From the NCBI GenBank assembly GCA_026707285.1, contig JAPOXD010000004.1, positions 1 to 41,314 of the forward strand: a stretch of DNA of 41,314 bases. The letters run 5' to 3'. The position numbers and the translations under genes are program-made. Positions 1-8,350 of the stretch are shown here, in pieces. Below the pieces are notes generated by a model that did no database searches, was not told where the DNA came from, and was given only the letters and a program-made list of their open reading frames with translations. Position 1 is the stretch's first letter; the number at the start of each line of letters is the position of its first letter. Source of the stretch: Chloroflexota bacterium. Lineage in GTDB: Bacteria > Chloroflexota > UBA11872.

Positions 1-67
1 GGAGCTCGCCCCTGCCCCCAAAAACCCTTGACGTCCGAACACAGATACTCCGAGCCGCCCACCCTGT

Positions 68-97
68 GCATCCGGGCGTAGCGAGGAGTCTCAGCGG
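68..97. repeat. Degenerate dispersed repeat in a gene-free end
   Basis: The first 196 bases hold no gene that I can support. Within them, the stretch at 68-97 (GCATCCGGGCGTAGCGAGGA and on to GTCTCAGCGG) resembles a widespread intergenic repeat of the CATCCTGAGCGAAGCGAAGGATCTC type known from Chloroflexi and other genomes. The match is imperfect and made from memory, so the call is tentative. Confidence 0.3.
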
Positions 98-196
98 TAG
101 GTCATCGGACCGGGAGTTGAGCCAACGTCCGTCGCACCTGGATATCCGCTCAAGACCGGCGCGGGTTCCGTAAGCCCGCCGCGCGGTGCCGTCGCC

Positions 197-1477
197 TCAG
201 CTCGCCGGCGGCGCCAATTCCTCGGCTTCGGCCGCCTCGCCCTCCGCCCCGGACTCCGCCTCACCCTGCTCGACCGCCTTCAGGCGCTCGTTGGTGACCA
301 CCATCAGCTTGCAGTGCGCCGCGCCGTCCGACATGCGCGTGGCGTACATCGCCGTCATGTCGAACTGCTCGAAAAAGGCCGCGTCGTAAACGTTGCTCAC
401 GTCGCACACCGGGTGCGCGTCGCCCGAGGTCAGCCCATAGGGACACTCAAATAGCTCGACAATGGCCGACTCGGGCGCCTTCTGCCGCACCGTGATGTGC
501 TCGCTCCCGACGAGTTGGCGTCGCTGGCGCACCCACGCGGCCACCAGCTCCAGGACGTCGGGGGCTTCGTCGCCCTCGGCGGCGGCGACGGCGTCGGCGC
601 GCGCCTGCGCGCGCAGCGCCTCTTCCGCTTGCTCGCGAAACGCGGAATCGGTTTCCAGCGCCTTCATGATGATTAGGCGCATGAACCCGCCGAGCTGGTT
701 TCGCAGCCCAGGCTCGGGGATCTTGCCGATGCCGACCGACGGCGCGGCCTCCGGCGTCGCCACCGCCTCGGCCGGGGCGGGTGGGGCAGGCGGCTCGGGA
801 AGGGCTTCCCGCGGCGGCGGCAGGACGGGCGCCGCCGGGTGCAGGTCCGGCGGTCGTTCCGGCTCGCCCACGTCCGGCGCAAAGGCCTCCAGCCGCGCTG
901 ACGGTTGGTCGGACGCGGACGCGGGCTCCGGCGCCTTCGCCGCATCCACGGCGCCGTTCTCCGACGCGGCGATTCCGTTGGCGGAAAACGTTTCCGATAT
1001 GGCCAGCGCCATCGCGTCCGCGGGGTTCGGGGCGAAGGACGGCATGCGCGCGCTTTGCTGCTCGCCGTTTGCCGACGGCGCGCCGTTTGTGGCGGTCGTG
1101 GCTGGCGGCGGGAGGGCCGGCGTGGAAGCCGAGTCCCGGCCACTGACCGCATCGACCGCGCCTTGCACGTCCGACACGACATCGTCCCTAATGCTCGTGA
1201 CCTCGTCGGTGGTTTCTTGGACCGTCTGGCCGAGCTCGCGGCGAATCTCCGCCAGCTCGCTGCGGGTGGCGTCGGCCTCCTTCCGCAGCTCGCTCATTTC
1301 CTCCTGGATAAAGGCGAACTCTTCGGCGAACTCACGTCGGAACTCCCGCGACATGTCGCGCAGCTTGCGCACCCAGCGACCGACGTGGCGCATTGCGATG
1401 GGCAGCCGCTCGGGGCCCAAGACGATGAGCGCGACCATGATGATCGCGATGAATTCTTCGAGGCCGACGCCGAACAT
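197..1477 (-). CDS. TatA/TatB-family protein fused to a Cys-containing C-terminal domain
   Basis: The N-terminus (MFGVGLEEFIAIIMVALIVL, then GPERLP) is a textbook TatA/B transmembrane helix and hinge, followed by an amphipathic helix (residues 26-60). A charged coiled coil runs to about 110. Residues 115-255 are a Pro/Ala-rich linker. TatB proteins are usually 90-170 aa; this one is 426 aa. Residues 258-400 form a second folded-looking domain with C345, H355, C358 and C389 in the pattern C-P..VCDV..F..R.SDGAAHC. This recalls the C-terminal part of the ATC-hydrolase / vinyl-reductase-like families (CD..F..R...G...C), but that link is from memory. The family role is to bind twin-arginine substrates with TatC; no tatC is visible, though it could lie left of the window. 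The ATG at 1477 gives the normal Tat N-terminus. The Tat part is certain; the C-terminal role is unknown. Confidence 0.88.
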   Translation of the reverse strand: MFGVGLEEFIAIIMVALIVLGPERLPIAMRHVGRWVRKLRDMSREFRREFAEEFAFIQEEMSELRKEADATRSELAEIRRELGQTVQETTDEVTSIRDDVVSDVQGAVDAVSGRDSASTPALPPPATTATNGAPSANGEQQSARMPSFAPNPADAMALAISETFSANGIAASENGAVDAAKAPEPASASDQPSARLEAFAPDVGEPERPPDLHPAAPVLPPPREALPEPPAPPAPAEAVATPEAAPSVGIGKIPEPGLRNQLGGFMRLIIMKALETDSAFREQAEEALRAQARADAVAAAEGDEAPDVLELVAAWVRQRRQLVGSEHITVRQKAPESAIVELFECPYGLTSGDAHPVCDVSNVYDAAFFEQFDMTAMYATRMSDGAAHCKLMVVTNERLKAVEQGEAESGAEGEAAEAEELAPPAS

Positions 1478-1564
1478 AAAGCTGGCCTAGTGCGAGGCGC
1501 GGGCTTCGCGGTGAATCTGGAATTCCATCCTAGGGGTCATTGGGCTCGCGGACAAGAGTTGGTG

Positions 1565-2653
1565 CTACGCCGCGGCGGACGCCGCGCGAGCCCGCAAGGC
1601 GTCGCGCACGGCCGCGCCGCACTCGGTGGTGGTGGCGTCACCGCCGAGATCCGGCGTCAGCACGCCGGAGGCAGTCACGTCGCCCAGCGCGCCCATCACC
1701 AGCTCGGCTTCCTCCGGATGTCCAAGGTGCTCCACCATCATCGAGGCGGCCCAGATCGTCGCGATCGGCGACGCGATGCCCTGGCCCGCGATATCCGGCG
1801 CCGACCCGTGCACCGGCTCGAACATGGGCGGATGCGCGCCCTCGGGATTGATATTGGCGCTCGCCGGCACGCCCAAGCTGCCCATCAGCGCGCCGCCGAT
1901 GTCCGACAAGATGTCACCGAAGAGGTTCGACGCCACGAGCACGTCGAATGTCTCCGGGCTGCTCACCATCCGCGCCGCCGCCGCGTCCACCAGGTTCCGG
2001 TCGGTGGTGATGCCGGGATACTCGGCGGCCACTTCCTCGAACACCTCGTCCCAGAACACCGGCGCGAACTGCAGCGCGTTGGACTTCGTCACGTTGGTCA
2101 CGTGGCGCCGGCCCAAACGCTGGGTCATGTCGAACGCATAGCGAATGATGCGCTCGACACCCTCACGCGTGAACACCGTCGTTTGCAGCGCCACCTCGTA
2201 CGACGAGCCTTGATGAACGCGCCCGCCGCAGCCCGCGTACTCCCCTTCCGAGTTCTCGCGCACGCACAGCAGGTCGAAGTCGCCGGGACCCTTCCCCGCC
2301 AGCGGGGTCGGCAGGCCGGGCAGCAGGCGCGCGGGTCGCAGGTTGACGTAGAGTTCGAACCCTTGCCGAACCCGCAGCACGCCCTGGTGCTGGGAAACCT
2401 CGTCCGGCACGACGTCCGGCAGCCCGCAGGCGCCGTACAGGATCGCGTCGAAGCCGTCGAGGATGTCGAGCGCGTCGTCCGGCATGTACTGGCCGTGCTC
2501 CAGGTAGTAGTCGCAGCTCCAGGGAAACTCCTGCATGTCCCACCGCATGGCTCCGGTGGCCTGGGCCAGCGTGTCGAGAACCAGTTGCCCTTCACGGACC
2601 ACGTCCACGCCGATGCCGTCGCCAGGAAGCAGGGCAATGCGGTGGGTGCTCAT
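1565..2653 (-). CDS. Tartrate/D-malate dehydrogenase-like NAD-dependent beta-decarboxylating enzyme
   Basis: This 362-aa protein belongs to the isocitrate/isopropylmalate dehydrogenase family. Visible motifs are LLPGDGIG at the N-terminus, the substrate-binding arginines R96, R106 and R132, Y139, K190, and the metal-binding aspartates D223, D247 and D251 (SNLFGDILSDIGG). HGSAPDIAGQGIA is the NAD-binding loop. The FPWSCDYYLEHG stretch and RENSEGEYAG favour the tartrate dehydrogenase/D-malate dehydrogenase branch (TtuC/DmlA) over LeuB or Icd. These enzymes oxidise and decarboxylate D-malate, tartrate or 3-isopropylmalate-like acids in the cytoplasm. Length is normal for the family. No leu or TCA genes lie beside it, which fits a catabolic role. 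The exact substrate cannot be told from sequence. Confidence 0.88.
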   Translation of the reverse strand: MSTHRIALLPGDGIGVDVVREGQLVLDTLAQATGAMRWDMQEFPWSCDYYLEHGQYMPDDALDILDGFDAILYGACGLPDVVPDEVSQHQGVLRVRQGFELYVNLRPARLLPGLPTPLAGKGPGDFDLLCVRENSEGEYAGCGGRVHQGSSYEVALQTTVFTREGVERIIRYAFDMTQRLGRRHVTNVTKSNALQFAPVFWDEVFEEVAAEYPGITTDRNLVDAAAARMVSSPETFDVLVASNLFGDILSDIGGALMGSLGVPASANINPEGAHPPMFEPVHGSAPDIAGQGIASPIATIWAASMMVEHLGHPEEAELVMGALGDVTASGVLTPDLGGDATTTECGAAVRDALRARAASAAA

Positions 2654-2685
2654 CTCAGGTCGCTTCGGCGGGAGCTGCGCTGGCG

Positions 2686-2691
2686 AGTATA
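2686..2691 (-). promoter_or_regulatory. Possible -10 element of the dehydrogenase gene
   Basis: TATACT reads on the minus strand 33 bases before the ATG at 2653. The same GAGTATA word (plus strand) occurs before the glucosidase and secA genes, which supports a recurring -10. No good -35 is visible at the usual spacing. Confidence 0.35.
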
Positions 2692-2704
2692 CGGACGCGG
2701 ATCG

Positions 2705-3592
2705 CTAGGCCTCGCCCCGGCACCGCTCCACGAACGCGCCGATGGCGCCTGCCACGTCTTCGGCCGCCTCCGCCTGCACGTAATGCCCCACATCGTGGAT
2801 GAGGTGCAACTCGGAGTTCGGGATCAGCCGGCGGAATTGCCGCGCGACGTGGGGACCGAGGTACGGATCGCGCCCACCCCACACGATCAGCGTGCGGCAC
2901 TGTAGCTGCGCCAGCATGTCCAGGCGCCGTTGGTTGGCGTTGATCTGAGCCGGTAACTCATCGTTGATCCGGTGCAGCGCACGGCGTGCGAACGCGGACG
3001 TCGAAATCGTCTCGCAGAGCGTGCGGGTCAGCGCGTCGGACTGCGGAGTTCGCGCCGCCCAGACGCGGCCCATTTGCCAGCGGTACAGAGGGTCGAAGAG
3101 CTTCGTCCGCAAGGCGCCGATCGCAAGCTGCAGCACGCCGCCGACGACTGGCGCGTGCAGGACCTTCAGCACCGGCGGCATGCGAGCCGAGTTCCAGCCG
3201 TAGTAGGTGTTGAGCAGCACCAGGCCGCGAGTCCTCTCGGGATTCGCCGCCGCCCAACGAATCGCCGCGGGACCCGACATCTCGTGCCCCACCAGCACGA
3301 CGTCCTCCAGGCCTCGCGCCTCGATGAACTGGGCCACGGTGCGGTCGACCGTATCGAAGCTGAACGCCAGCCCCTCGTTGGGTTCCGAAAAGCCCCAGCC
3401 GAGAAGGTCCGGAGCAACCGTGTGCGCCGTTTCCGCCAGCAGCAGTTGCAGGCGGCCGTAGATGCGCGAATCGGTGGCCAGGCCGTGGAGCAGCACGATG
3501 GTTGGGCGGCCGTCTCCCGCTTCGCGGTAGTGGCACACGCCCGAGGCCAACTCGACGCGCTTGCCGCTCGGGGTCGGCCAGTGATCATCCAT
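2705..3592 (-). CDS. Alpha/beta-fold hydrolase with Glu at the nucleophile position
   Basis: This 295-aa protein has the alpha/beta-hydrolase layout: LLHG oxyanion loop (residues 34-37), a strand and nucleophile elbow at about 100-108, a cap region, an acid Asp in VWGGRDPYLG and the catalytic His in HDVGHYVQAE. The elbow reads VGHEMSG, so E104 occupies the place of the usual Ser (GHSMGG) or Asp (GHDWG). The codon is a clear GAG. I place the start at the ATG at 3592 (MDDHWP), five bases after the stop of the upstream glucosidase gene. An in-frame ATG at 3640 would overlap that gene. It is probably cotranscribed with the glucosidase. The substrate is unknown; ester, epoxide or C-C hydrolase activities all occur in this fold, and the protein may not be a normal hydrolase. 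Confidence 0.85.
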   Translation of the reverse strand: MDDHWPTPSGKRVELASGVCHYREAGDGRPTIVLLHGLATDSRIYGRLQLLLAETAHTVAPDLLGWGFSEPNEGLAFSFDTVDRTVAQFIEARGLEDVVLVGHEMSGPAAIRWAAANPERTRGLVLLNTYYGWNSARMPPVLKVLHAPVVGGVLQLAIGALRTKLFDPLYRWQMGRVWAARTPQSDALTRTLCETISTSAFARRALHRINDELPAQINANQRRLDMLAQLQCRTLIVWGGRDPYLGPHVARQFRRLIPNSELHLIHDVGHYVQAEAAEDVAGAIGAFVERCRGEA

Positions 3593-3597
3593 TGGGC

Positions 3598-5598
3598 TCA
3601 CGCGGGAGCGCGCCGCAACTCTTGCAGCGCCCACAGCCACTCCCCAACGCCCCAGGCCTGCGCAAAGGCGCCCTCGGGCGCGTGCGGGGATTCCGGCTGG
3701 AAGATTTCACTGACCGTGCCGATCGCTCCTTCGGCCAGGTGCCGTTCTAAGCCGCCCTCGATCCATTCCAAGTCGCGCTGCGTCCGACCGAGGGCCACGG
3801 CTGCGCGCACGTACATGCCAAGCAACCAGCTCCAGCTGGGCCCTTGATGATAGGCGCCGTCGCGCTGGACCGGGTCGCCGCCATACTCGCGTCGATAGGC
3901 CGCGTCGCCCGGCGACAGGCTGCGCAGACCCACGGGCGTGACCAGGTCCCGTTCCACCACCTCCAGCACCGACTCGGCGCGGGCCGCCGGCAGCAAATCG
4001 GCGCCCACGGCCAAGGCGATGACCTGGTTGGGCCGAATGGCTGGATCGTCACCCGACGGCCCATCCACCACGTCGTAGAGGCAGCCGGTTTCGGCATTCC
4101 AGAAGCGCCGCGCGAACGATGCCGCCGCCTGGTCCGCGAGCTCGTGGGTATCGCCCGCGTCCCACTGCAGGTGCTCGAACGCGCGCGCCGCAAACCGCAG
4201 CCCGCGCCACCACAAGGCATTTATCTCCACGGGCTTGCCGCGTCGCGGCGTCACCACCCAATCGCCGACCTTGGCGTCCATCCAGGTGAGCTGCAGACCC
4301 TCGGCCCCCTGGATGATCAATCCGTCTTCCGGGTCCACGTGGATCCCGTGGCGCGTGCCGCGAACGTGCCACTCCACGACGTCCAGCACGGCGGTGCCCA
4401 GGCCCTCCAGGATCTCGGTGTCGCCCGTGGCGTCCACATAGGCCTCGAGGGCATGGAGAAACCACAGCGCCGCGTCGACCGAGATGTACTCCGGCGCGTC
4501 GCCGGCATCCGGCCAGCGGTTCGGAACCATGCCTTGGTCCACGAAGCTCGCGTATGCCACCAAGATGGCTCGCGCCACGTCGGCTCGCCCCGTCGCCAGG
4601 CACAGGCCGGGAAGCGCGATGAACGTATCGCGCCCCCAATCGCCGAACCAGGGATAGCCGGCGATCACTGTGTTCGGCAGCGCGGCGTGCGCCGGCCCGC
4701 CGCGCCGTACAAGGACTTGGTCCGCGGCCAGCCGCAGATGGGCTTCGAGATCGCCTGCGCACCCGTCCACCAGTTCGGCGGCGCGCCGGTCCGTGGCGGA
4801 CGGCTCGCGCTCGACGTCGCCGACCACATCCGGCTCGCCCGCGGCCAGCACCAGCGAAGCGCAGTTCCCCGGCTGGATGGTCGTGCGAAAGACGCCCGGC
4901 GTGAACGCGTCTTCGTGATCGTCGAAGCCGCGCCCCCGCTCGATCGCGCGCGCCAGATTCCAGTGCCAGTCGGGCGCCTCATGGAACTCCCAGCCGCTGT
5001 GATCCACCACGAGCGGCGGCGCGTCGCCCGATCGCATCACCACCTGGGTGTCCGTGGCCGGGGCGAGTTCGACCTCGCGCGTTCCGGTGACCAGTTGATG
5101 AAACCACCGCAAGGTCACCAGCGGTTGCCATTCCAGCTCGACCGGCGCCTCGCCGTCGTTGCGATAGCGAATCACCGTCTGATTGGCGCCGGCCGGCATC
5201 CACAAGTCGGCCCGCAGCGTCTGCCCGGCAATGATCCAGGTCCAGGTCGGTCGACTTCCGACCAACTCGAATCCGGCCAGGTGGCGGTAGCCGTCCGGGT
5301 GGACCGTGCCGTCCAGGTACTCGTGCGTGCTCAGCCAGGCGCGAGCGCCGTCAACCGCGGCCTGGACCTGGGCGCCTGCCACCATCACCCAGCGGGCGTT
5401 GGGCGGGGGCGCCGCGGCCACGAGCAATCCGTGATAGCGGCGCGTGGCGGGCCCGCCCACCGTGCCTGCGGCGTAACCGCCAAGGCCGTTGGTGGCCAGC
5501 CACTCGCGCTCACACAGGGGATCGAGCTGCTGTCCGAAGAGGGACGCAGCCAGGCGGAGGTTGGGAAGCTGCGGCGGGGAGGACACGGCGCTCCCCAT
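3598..5598 (-). CDS. Glycogen debranching enzyme-type amylo-alpha-1,6-glucosidase
   Basis: The 666-aa protein matches the two-domain archaeal/bacterial glycogen debranching family (GDE). The N-terminal beta-rich domain spans about 15-250 with the opening motif WLATNGLGGYAAGTVGG and RRYHGLLVA. The C-terminal (alpha/alpha)6 barrel spans about 290-655 with GYPWFGDWGRD (near 313-323) and WMDAKVGDW (near 438-446), which hold the conserved acidic residues. QGPSWSWLLGMYVRA lies near the end. The family removes alpha-1,6 branch residues from glycogen or limit dextrins in the cytoplasm. No other glycogen genes are nearby, so a different alpha-glucoside substrate is possible. The start is the ATG at 5598. 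It begins a minus-strand unit that continues into the alpha/beta hydrolase 5 bases later and is divergent from the TauE gene. Confidence 0.9.
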   Translation of the reverse strand: MGSAVSSPPQLPNLRLAASLFGQQLDPLCEREWLATNGLGGYAAGTVGGPATRRYHGLLVAAAPPPNARWVMVAGAQVQAAVDGARAWLSTHEYLDGTVHPDGYRHLAGFELVGSRPTWTWIIAGQTLRADLWMPAGANQTVIRYRNDGEAPVELEWQPLVTLRWFHQLVTGTREVELAPATDTQVVMRSGDAPPLVVDHSGWEFHEAPDWHWNLARAIERGRGFDDHEDAFTPGVFRTTIQPGNCASLVLAAGEPDVVGDVEREPSATDRRAAELVDGCAGDLEAHLRLAADQVLVRRGGPAHAALPNTVIAGYPWFGDWGRDTFIALPGLCLATGRADVARAILVAYASFVDQGMVPNRWPDAGDAPEYISVDAALWFLHALEAYVDATGDTEILEGLGTAVLDVVEWHVRGTRHGIHVDPEDGLIIQGAEGLQLTWMDAKVGDWVVTPRRGKPVEINALWWRGLRFAARAFEHLQWDAGDTHELADQAAASFARRFWNAETGCLYDVVDGPSGDDPAIRPNQVIALAVGADLLPAARAESVLEVVERDLVTPVGLRSLSPGDAAYRREYGGDPVQRDGAYHQGPSWSWLLGMYVRAAVALGRTQRDLEWIEGGLERHLAEGAIGTVSEIFQPESPHAPEGAFAQAWGVGEWLWALQELRRAPA

Positions 5599-5618
5599 CT
5601 ACACGTCGGCGGCGCCCG

Positions 5619-5624
5619 AGTATA
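5619..5624 (-). promoter_or_regulatory. Possible -10 element of the debranching enzyme gene
   Basis: TATACT on the minus strand lies 20 bases before the ATG at 5598, inside the 67-base divergent spacer. No convincing -35 is seen. Confidence 0.4.
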
Positions 5625-5648
5625 CGCGGCGGCGACTGCCCGCCTCCC

Positions 5649-5654
5649 TATAAT
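5649..5654 (+). promoter_or_regulatory. Consensus TATAAT before the TauE/SafE gene
   Basis: A perfect TATAAT ends 11 bases before the ATG at 5666. If used, transcription would start around 5661, leaving only a few bases of leader, so the transcript would be leaderless or nearly so. No Shine-Dalgarno sequence fits in the remaining space, which agrees with that reading. Confidence 0.5.
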
Positions 5655-5665
5655 CCGCCAACCCC

Positions 5666-6490
5666 ATGTCGTCTCCGCCAGCGTCGCCTGCACGGCGCCC
5701 GCCCGCCCCTTTCGTCATCGCGATCGGCCTCACCGGTGGTCTGATCAGCGGGCTTGTGGGCGTCGGCGGCGGCATCGTCATGGTGCCGCTGATGGTTGCG
5801 ATCCTGGCCATGACCCAGCACCGGGCGCATGGCACCTCGCTGGCCATGATCGTGCCGATTGCGATCAGCGCGGTGATTCCCTACTGGATCGCGCACGGGA
5901 TGGACTGGCTCATCGTGGTCTCGCTGGCCGGCACGTCGGTCGGCTTCGCAGTCGTGGGTGCCCGCCTCACCAAGCACCTGAACGCCACCGTCCTGCGGCG
6001 CGGATTCGCCGTGCTCCTGATGCTCACGGCGATTCGGCTGCTGCTCTCGGCCCAGAGCGCCGCCATGTTCGGGCAAATGGAAGGACTCCAGGTCATCGTC
6101 GCGGCGCTGATCGCTGGAACGGTCACCGGCCTGGTGGCCGGGACCATGGGTGTCGGCGGCGGCATCGTCATGGTGCCCGCCATGGTCATCGTGATGGGCA
6201 TCGAGCAGCACGTCGCCCAGGGCATTTCGCTTGCCGTCATCGTGCCCACGGCGATCTCCGGGGCCGCGCAGCACTTTCGCCAGGGCAACGTCGACTTTCG
6301 CTGGGCCCTCTATATCGCCGCCGGGGGAATCGTGGGCGGCGCCGTGGGCGCGCAGTTTGCCCAGTTCATTCCCGCCTTCGGCTTGCGCATCTTGTTCGCC
6401 GTGTTTGCGCTCTACTCGGCGCAGCGCATGGTCGGGGTCCAGGGATGGCTGCTGCAGCGCATCCGCGCGGCGCGCTCAACCGCGTCGTGA
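5666..6490 (+). CDS. TauE/SafE-family sulfite/anion membrane permease
   Basis: The 274-aa protein is strongly hydrophobic with about eight membrane segments and the family's internal duplication. GLVGVGGGIVMVPLM near residue 30 is repeated as GTMGVGGGIVMVPAMV near 167, each followed by an H/QG.SLA.IVP.AIS stretch. TauE/SafE proteins are inner-membrane carriers proposed to export sulfite, sulfoacetate or other organic anions. The next gene, a class III CoA-transferase, starts 31 bases downstream on the same strand and may be cotranscribed, hinting at an organic acid, but the substrate is not readable from the sequence. Confidence 0.9.
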   Translation: MSSPPASPARRPPAPFVIAIGLTGGLISGLVGVGGGIVMVPLMVAILAMTQHRAHGTSLAMIVPIAISAVIPYWIAHGMDWLIVVSLAGTSVGFAVVGARLTKHLNATVLRRGFAVLLMLTAIRLLLSAQSAAMFGQMEGLQVIVAALIAGTVTGLVAGTMGVGGGIVMVPAMVIVMGIEQHVAQGISLAVIVPTAISGAAQHFRQGNVDFRWALYIAAGGIVGGAVGAQFAQFIPAFGLRILFAVFALYSAQRMVGVQGWLLQRIRAARSTAS

Positions 6491-6521
6491 ACCGGCCGCG
6501 ACGCGTCTGGACGAATCCCTG

Positions 6522-7730
6522 ATGGCCGGGTTTCTCGACGGCGCGCTGGTGCTCGACTTCACGCGGGTGCTGGCCGGGCCGTTCTGCACCATGACGCTGG
6601 CCGATCTGGGCGCGCGCGTGATCAAGGTCGAAAGCCCCGAGGGCGATGAGGCCCGCGGCATGGGACCCTTCGTCGACGGGCACAGCCTCTACTTCGCCAG
6701 CATCAACCGCGGCAAGGAGAGCGTGGCGCTCAACCTCAAGCACCCGCGGGCGGTCGAGTTGGCGCTCGGTCTCGCCGCGCGCGCCGACGTGCTCGTGGAA
6801 AACTACCGGCCCGGCACGCTCGAACGGCTCGGGCTCGGCTACGACGCGGTCCAAGAGCGAAACGCCGGCATCGTCTACGTCTCGCTCTCGGGCTTCGGCC
6901 AAGTCGGCCCCTACCGTGATCGCGGGGCCTACGACGTCATCATCCAGGCCATGGGCGGTCTGATGGGGATCACCGGGCCCGCCGGTGGCGGTCCCACGCG
7001 CGTCGGTGCTTCCTTGGGCGACATCGTTCCCGCGCTTTACGCCACCATCGCGGTGCTGGCTGCGCTGCAACGCCGCGAACGCACCGGCGAGGGCTGTCAC
7101 GTGGACCTCGCGATGATGGACGCGGTGGTGGCCGTGGTCGAAAACGCCATGGCGCGCTACTGGGTCAGCGGCGAGGACCCCGGTCCCATCGGCAACCGGC
7201 ACCCGGCCATTGCGCCCTTCAGCACCTTCGCCACGGCCGACGGACAGATCGTGATCGCCTGCGGCAACGACGCGCTCTGGCGGCGGCTGTGCGCCGCGCT
7301 TGGGTCGCCGGCGTTGGCGGAGGACGCGCGATTCACCACCAACGCGCTTCGCGCCGAGCGCGCCGAAGAATTGGCCGTCGCCATGGAGAGCGTGCTGCGC
7401 GCCAATGGGACGGACCATTGGCTGGAGGTCTTGCTCGAGGCCGGCATCCCCTGTGCCAAAGTCAACCGCATGTCGGACCTCTTGAACGATCCGCACCTGC
7501 GCGCCCGCGACATGATCGTGGAGATGGACCAACCGCACGTCGGCCGGCTGCCGGTGCCGGGCGCCCCCATCAAGGCGACCGGCGTGGAGATTGACCTCGG
7601 CGATCCGGCCCCCGCCTTGGGCGACCACACGCGTCCCGTGCTGCGGGAATTGCTCGGGGTCGACGCAGCGGAGCTCGAGCGCCTCGAACGCGACGGCGCG
7701 ATCGGGGTGCCCGGACACCAGACCCCATGA
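6522..7730 (+). CDS. CaiB/BaiF family (class III) CoA-transferase
   Basis: The 402-aa protein has the class III CoA-transferase signatures: VLDFTRVLAGPFCTMTLADLGA, VIKVE.P.GDEAR, FASINRGKESVALNL, VLVENYRPG and YVSLSGFG. D167 in SLGDIVPALYA aligns with the Asp that carries the acyl intermediate in formyl-CoA transferase. The C-terminal half (IPCAKVNRMSDLLNDPHLRAR) is also typical. Such enzymes move CoA between carboxylic acids in the cytoplasm. The start at 6522 gives the conserved N-terminus; the frame is open further upstream but there it overlaps the TauE gene. It overlaps the following acetyltransferase gene by ATGA. The acid substrate is unknown. Confidence 0.92.
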   Translation: MAGFLDGALVLDFTRVLAGPFCTMTLADLGARVIKVESPEGDEARGMGPFVDGHSLYFASINRGKESVALNLKHPRAVELALGLAARADVLVENYRPGTLERLGLGYDAVQERNAGIVYVSLSGFGQVGPYRDRGAYDVIIQAMGGLMGITGPAGGGPTRVGASLGDIVPALYATIAVLAALQRRERTGEGCHVDLAMMDAVVAVVENAMARYWVSGEDPGPIGNRHPAIAPFSTFATADGQIVIACGNDALWRRLCAALGSPALAEDARFTTNALRAERAEELAVAMESVLRANGTDHWLEVLLEAGIPCAKVNRMSDLLNDPHLRARDMIVEMDQPHVGRLPVPGAPIKATGVEIDLGDPAPALGDHTRPVLRELLGVDAAELERLERDGAIGVPGHQTP

Positions 7731-8263
7731 CCATCGAAGTCGCGGCTGACGGATCGCACCGGGTGACCATCGACACGCCGATCGAGATTCGGCGCGCCGC
7801 GCCCGAGGATCTTGAGCCCATGAGCGAGCTGTGGGGTTCCGAGCGACGGATCGCCCAGCGGCGCGTGCTGCGGCGGTACTTCGATGAGCAGCGTCAGAAC
7901 GTCCAGTCCGGCCTGGTGGCGACATTCAATGGATCGCTCGTCGCGCAGCTGTGGATCCGGCATCGGCATCTCGACCGCAGCATTGCGGACGGACGGCGGG
8001 CGGCGTATTTGCATACCCTCATCGTGGCGCCGTCATTCCGGCGCCTGGGCATTGCCGAGGCCTTGACTCGCGCCGCCTCGAGTGAAGCCGAGGCGCGCGG
8101 CGCCGACGTGCTTACCATCGGCGTCGACGGTCCCAATGCCTACGCCCGCCGCTTGTATGAGAAGTGGGGCTTCAAGGCCTATCACGCGACCACCGACCTG
8201 CGCGGCGAGCTCGTCTTTCTGCGCCGGCAGAGTTACGGCGCAGAGTCCGGCGCGCGACCCTAA
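7727..8263 (+). CDS. GNAT family N-acetyltransferase
   Basis: The 178-aa protein carries the GNAT fold. IRRAAPEDLEPMSELW is strand 1 and helix 1, LHTLIVAPSFRRLGIAEALTRAA is motif A with the acetyl-CoA binding R-x-x-G-x-A loop (near 105-117), and NAYARRLYEKWGFKAY is motif B. About 20 residues precede the fold. The ATG overlaps the CoA-transferase stop as ATGA, so translation is probably coupled. The acceptor amine cannot be predicted. Confidence 0.85.
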   Translation: MTIEVAADGSHRVTIDTPIEIRRAAPEDLEPMSELWGSERRIAQRRVLRRYFDEQRQNVQSGLVATFNGSLVAQLWIRHRHLDRSIADGRRAAYLHTLIVAPSFRRLGIAEALTRAASSEAEARGADVLTIGVDGPNAYARRLYEKWGFKAYHATTDLRGELVFLRRQSYGAESGARP

Positions 8264-8350
8264 ATGCTAAGCTCGCCGCGGTTCCATCGGCTGTTTGCTC
8301 GCAGCCCGTTGCACGCCGCCGTGCGTGCTATCCGCGTCTAGGACCCGCCC

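Noticed and set aside
905-2905. A 666-codon open frame on the plus strand covering the Tat and dehydrogenase genes, and others like it (for example 3844-6522 plus)
   Set aside because: They lie antisense to well-recognised genes, have Arg/His/Gly-rich compositions without motifs, and arise because GC-rich sequence rarely has stop codons.
3598-5598. A glycogen metabolism cluster
   Set aside because: Only the debranching-type enzyme is present; no glg genes accompany it, so a pathway cannot be claimed from this window.
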